From: Saccharomycopsis malanga
Taxonomy: Eukaryota; Ascomycota; Saccharomycetes; Ascoideales; Saccharomycopsidaceae
Assembly (NCBI GenBank): GCA_004014935.1
Contig: CP025325.1
Coordinates: forward strand, 2,542,001 to 2,606,000
Length of the DNA stretch: 64,000 bases
Reading direction: 5' to 3'
A program made the position numbers and the translations under genes. The notes under the pieces were generated by a model. The model was not told where the DNA came from. It did not search any database and saw only the letters and a list, made by a program, of their open reading frames with translations. This document shows, piece after piece, positions 61,620 through 64,000 of the stretch (position 1 is the first letter of the stretch; each line of letters begins with the position of its first letter).

Positions 61620-63812
61620 ATGGACTCACCCAGTATGAGCACCACGGAGTTTATTCAAAACGATTCGTTTGGTGATCTGGTTACGTCACCAAGGACACCA
61701 AAGTCACCTTCTATTGGAAGCAGCAACTTGGTATCGCAGCTTAAACAGTCATTGGAACAAGCACAGAACGAACTTAACCAGCAGATTTTTCTCAATAGTG
61801 AGCTAAAGATCTACAAGTCCAAGTATGAAGATTTGAACAATGATTACAATACCCTTGCCGCCAATTACGAATCGTTGGAGAGCGAGAAGAAGTTTAGCGA
61901 TATTGAAATCACAAACTTGAGAAAGGAAACAGAGGAGTTGTCATCACAATTGTTTTCCGAAGCCAACAATATGGTATCCCAAGCAAGAAAAGAGGCATTC
62001 AACTTTAAGAAGATGAACGACACCTTGAAAAATGAAAATAATGAGAAAGACAATTTGATCCATATATTAAAGTCTCAATTGGGTGAATTGAAGACTCTTT
62101 TGCAAGACCAATCAGACACCGTGAATGTCACTGCTGAGACAAACAATATTGAAATTACATATTATCCTGATGAAAACATGACTAACGATTCGTTGCCCGA
62201 GGCAAATAAAAGCGATTTGAAGAACATGTCTTCTAGAAACGCTTCAAACCTTTCCATCGGCAACAAACCTGGCACAGTCCATCCAAGCAACTCGTACACT
62301 GTATCCAATTTCGTATATGCTCCTACCGTACAGGCTATACGATATGACATTAAAACGTATTACCAATTTGTAGAGTTTGGCGAAAAGTTGTACCACGAAT
62401 TCAAAGCTGGCCATCATACTAGCAATACGTCGAAAGCAAGCTACTTGGAAATAAAAGAACACAAGTTTTATAAAAAGCTTTTGAATGATGATATCGAGCC
62501 AGCTTTGAGATTAGACGAAGCCCCTGGCGTTGCATGGTTGTCCAAAAAGAACTTGATTAACAGCATGCTTATAGGAAAAGTCAGCATTGAGCCCATTTCT
62601 TCTGTCAATGAGTCTTATAAAACAGACATTGTTTTAAATAGTATTTCCGAGCCATCCATAAACAGTTTAAAACCAGTAGCGCCTGCAAACGAGCCGCCAG
62701 TAGCTTTTGAAGACCCTTGTTCATTGTGTGGTGAAACAAAAAACGATACATTGGACCATACCAGGCTTTATGTGCTCAAGGTGATTGGCACAAGAACCGT
62801 GAAACAGAAAAAAGATTCAAAGTCAGACAACCAAAATACTTTTTCAAAGTTTGTATCCAACAACAGCAGTAAAGACACTGTCAGTGTCACCCAAGAGTAC
62901 ATAGCCAACCAATATCCTCTTTGTTCCTATTGTCTACATAGAGTGAGATCTGTTTGCGAGTTATTTGCCTTCCTCAGAGGAATAAAGGCCGGAATCTGGA
63001 AGTTTGACACCAAATTGAATTGCCAAAAGAATTGGATCGAATGCATCAGAATTAGAACCAAAGTCTTCTATAGCAGAATAGGTATTATTGAATCTAGTCA
63101 TAATCTAGTGAATAATAATAGTTTTACCTTCAACATCAATCAGATAAATGGGATCGACATCGATAACAACGTGGATCTCAAATCTCACAGAAACAGTGGG
63201 TATTTCAGTAATTATGGCACCAGAATGTCGAGTCCTGTGATGACCAACTTCAGTGCTTTCAACGCTTCCAACACATTTTCCCTAGATTCAGAAAGTGATA
63301 TAACCACCCTGAAAAATAGCGGTCTTTTCAGCAACAGAAACAGTTTGATTGGTAGCTTTTGGGGAACTACAAACTCGCCGTCTTCTTCGACTGCAACTGC
63401 AACTGCAACTGCAAACACAACCACAACCACAACCACACCAACAGCCAATTCTGCTCCAAGTGTTACTCCACAGAAAAAAAGAGAAAGCAATCTTCTGGTG
63501 TATAACGAATCCACCAGCTCGTTCAATTCTGATAAGCTAGAGGGAAAAATTGACGAAGTTATAACTTCTCCGATTGATGATACTGGTTTTTCATCGTTAA
63601 ATCTAGAAACCAAAACCACGGCTTCTCCAGAAAAAGAAAAGAAACAAACTGTTTCTGGGGATAGTATGCAAAACACACTGCTTGATCCAGATACCCTAAC
63701 GAAGGACCTGCTTGATCCAGGGTCTAATCATGACCTTGAGGCTACTACTAGTCCAGCTAGTGAAAAATTTGTAGATGCTGACCATGAATTGGACTCTACT
63801 TCCAGGAAATAG
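61620..63812 (+). CDS. SEC2: Sec2, guanine-nucleotide exchange factor for Rab Sec4
   Basis: Sec2 rides on post-Golgi secretory vesicles, is recruited by Ypt31/32-GTP and activates Sec4 for exocytosis. The ATG at 61620 gives MDSPSMSTTEF and 730 residues, close to S. cerevisiae Sec2 (759). A long parallel coiled coil spans roughly residues 40-165. It includes the family signature LSSQLFSEANNMVSQARKEA, the Sec4-contacting part of the Sec2/Rabin8 domain. A conserved cysteine-containing region follows near 360-465 (DPCSLCGETK, then YPLCSYCLHRVRSVCELFAF and LRGIKAGIWKF), shared by Sec2 and Rabin8-like proteins. The C-terminal ~230 residues are Ser/Thr/Asn-rich with a run of alternating Thr/Ala; phosphorylation-controlled partner switching is known there in S. 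cerevisiae. Confidence 0.93.
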   Translation: MDSPSMSTTEFIQNDSFGDLVTSPRTPKSPSIGSSNLVSQLKQSLEQAQNELNQQIFLNSELKIYKSKYEDLNNDYNTLAANYESLESEKKFSDIEITNLRKETEELSSQLFSEANNMVSQARKEAFNFKKMNDTLKNENNEKDNLIHILKSQLGELKTLLQDQSDTVNVTAETNNIEITYYPDENMTNDSLPEANKSDLKNMSSRNASNLSIGNKPGTVHPSNSYTVSNFVYAPTVQAIRYDIKTYYQFVEFGEKLYHEFKAGHHTSNTSKASYLEIKEHKFYKKLLNDDIEPALRLDEAPGVAWLSKKNLINSMLIGKVSIEPISSVNESYKTDIVLNSISEPSINSLKPVAPANEPPVAFEDPCSLCGETKNDTLDHTRLYVLKVIGTRTVKQKKDSKSDNQNTFSKFVSNNSSKDTVSVTQEYIANQYPLCSYCLHRVRSVCELFAFLRGIKAGIWKFDTKLNCQKNWIECIRIRTKVFYSRIGIIESSHNLVNNNSFTFNINQINGIDIDNNVDLKSHRNSGYFSNYGTRMSSPVMTNFSAFNASNTFSLDSESDITTLKNSGLFSNRNSLIGSFWGTTNSPSSSTATATATANTTTTTTTPTANSAPSVTPQKKRESNLLVYNESTSSFNSDKLEGKIDEVITSPIDDTGFSSLNLETKTTASPEKEKKQTVSGDSMQNTLLDPDTLTKDLLDPGSNHDLEATTSPASEKFVDADHELDSTSRK

Positions 63813-64000
63813 TTATTCTGTTCCAAACATATTACATTTGATTTTAATATTTCAATTCTTATTCACTGGTTTACCGTTACCTGTGGGTGTATCCAGAAAA
63901 CACCGCTATAATGCTTTGCATAAACTACTTTTTGGAACATTAAAGTAAGGCGTTGTTGTATTTCAGGGTTGAAAGAATGACTGTTGTTATTATTATTATT
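63813..64000. other. SEC2 3' flank
   Basis: No gene. An ATT microsatellite starts at about 63985 and runs to the window edge; it could be the tail of another SINE copy lying outside the window. Confidence 0.4.

Overview
The window is nuclear DNA of a budding yeast (Saccharomycotina). Genes are compact and mostly intron-free. The few introns are 60-80 nt long and carry a perfect TACTAAC branch site. The gene set is typical of yeast: SMB1, YPT31/Rab11, CHZ1, SRO9, a JSN1/PUF2-type Puf protein, STU1, STE50, RRP7, GRH1, GLO1, YJU2, a PABPN1-like RRM protein and SEC2. I could not decide whether CUG is read as Leu or Ser: in-frame CTG codons are rare and those I found are not at diagnostic positions. 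No tRNA, rRNA, CRISPR array or LTR element was found.

Layout: 0.5-3.9 kb holds SMB1, YPT31 and CHZ1. 5.1-22.3 kb is one uninterrupted ORF of about 5717 codons for a secreted, hugely repetitive protein made of N-glycosylation sequons. 24-42.6 kb is a housekeeping block, nearly all on the minus strand (SRO9, Puf, STU1, STE50, GRH1) with RRP7 on the plus strand. 43-50 kb has an F-box protein, a frameshifted lumenal membrane-protein gene, an unrecognised spliced gene and GLO1. 50-53.4 kb is a repeat-rich, gene-free stretch leading into a GPI-anchored adhesin with a GLEYA/PA14-type head (53.4-55.7 kb). 56.6-63.8 kb holds a small coiled-coil membrane protein, YJU2, the PABPN1-like protein and SEC2.

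The most unusual features are two. (1) A dispersed short repeat with a tRNA-like head (A box and B box), a conserved body and an (ATT)n tail. I see seven substantial copies and four fragments on both strands; two copies have perfect 13-bp and 15-bp target-site duplications. This is the structure of a tRNA-derived SINE moved by a LINE, which is uncommon in budding yeasts. (2) The giant cell-surface-type gene, with about 75 copies of a ~41-residue unit, variable 10-residue inserts and 11 near-identical ~80-residue modules, giving over 400 N-glycosylation sequons by rough count, and no evident GPI signal.

Functionally, YPT31, GRH1 and SEC2 all serve Golgi and post-Golgi secretion, the route by which both surface proteins would leave the cell. 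SMB1 and YJU2 are spliceosome components. STE50 is a MAPK adaptor, and filamentation signalling often controls adhesin promoters. These links follow from family knowledge; the sequence does not show that the genes are co-regulated.
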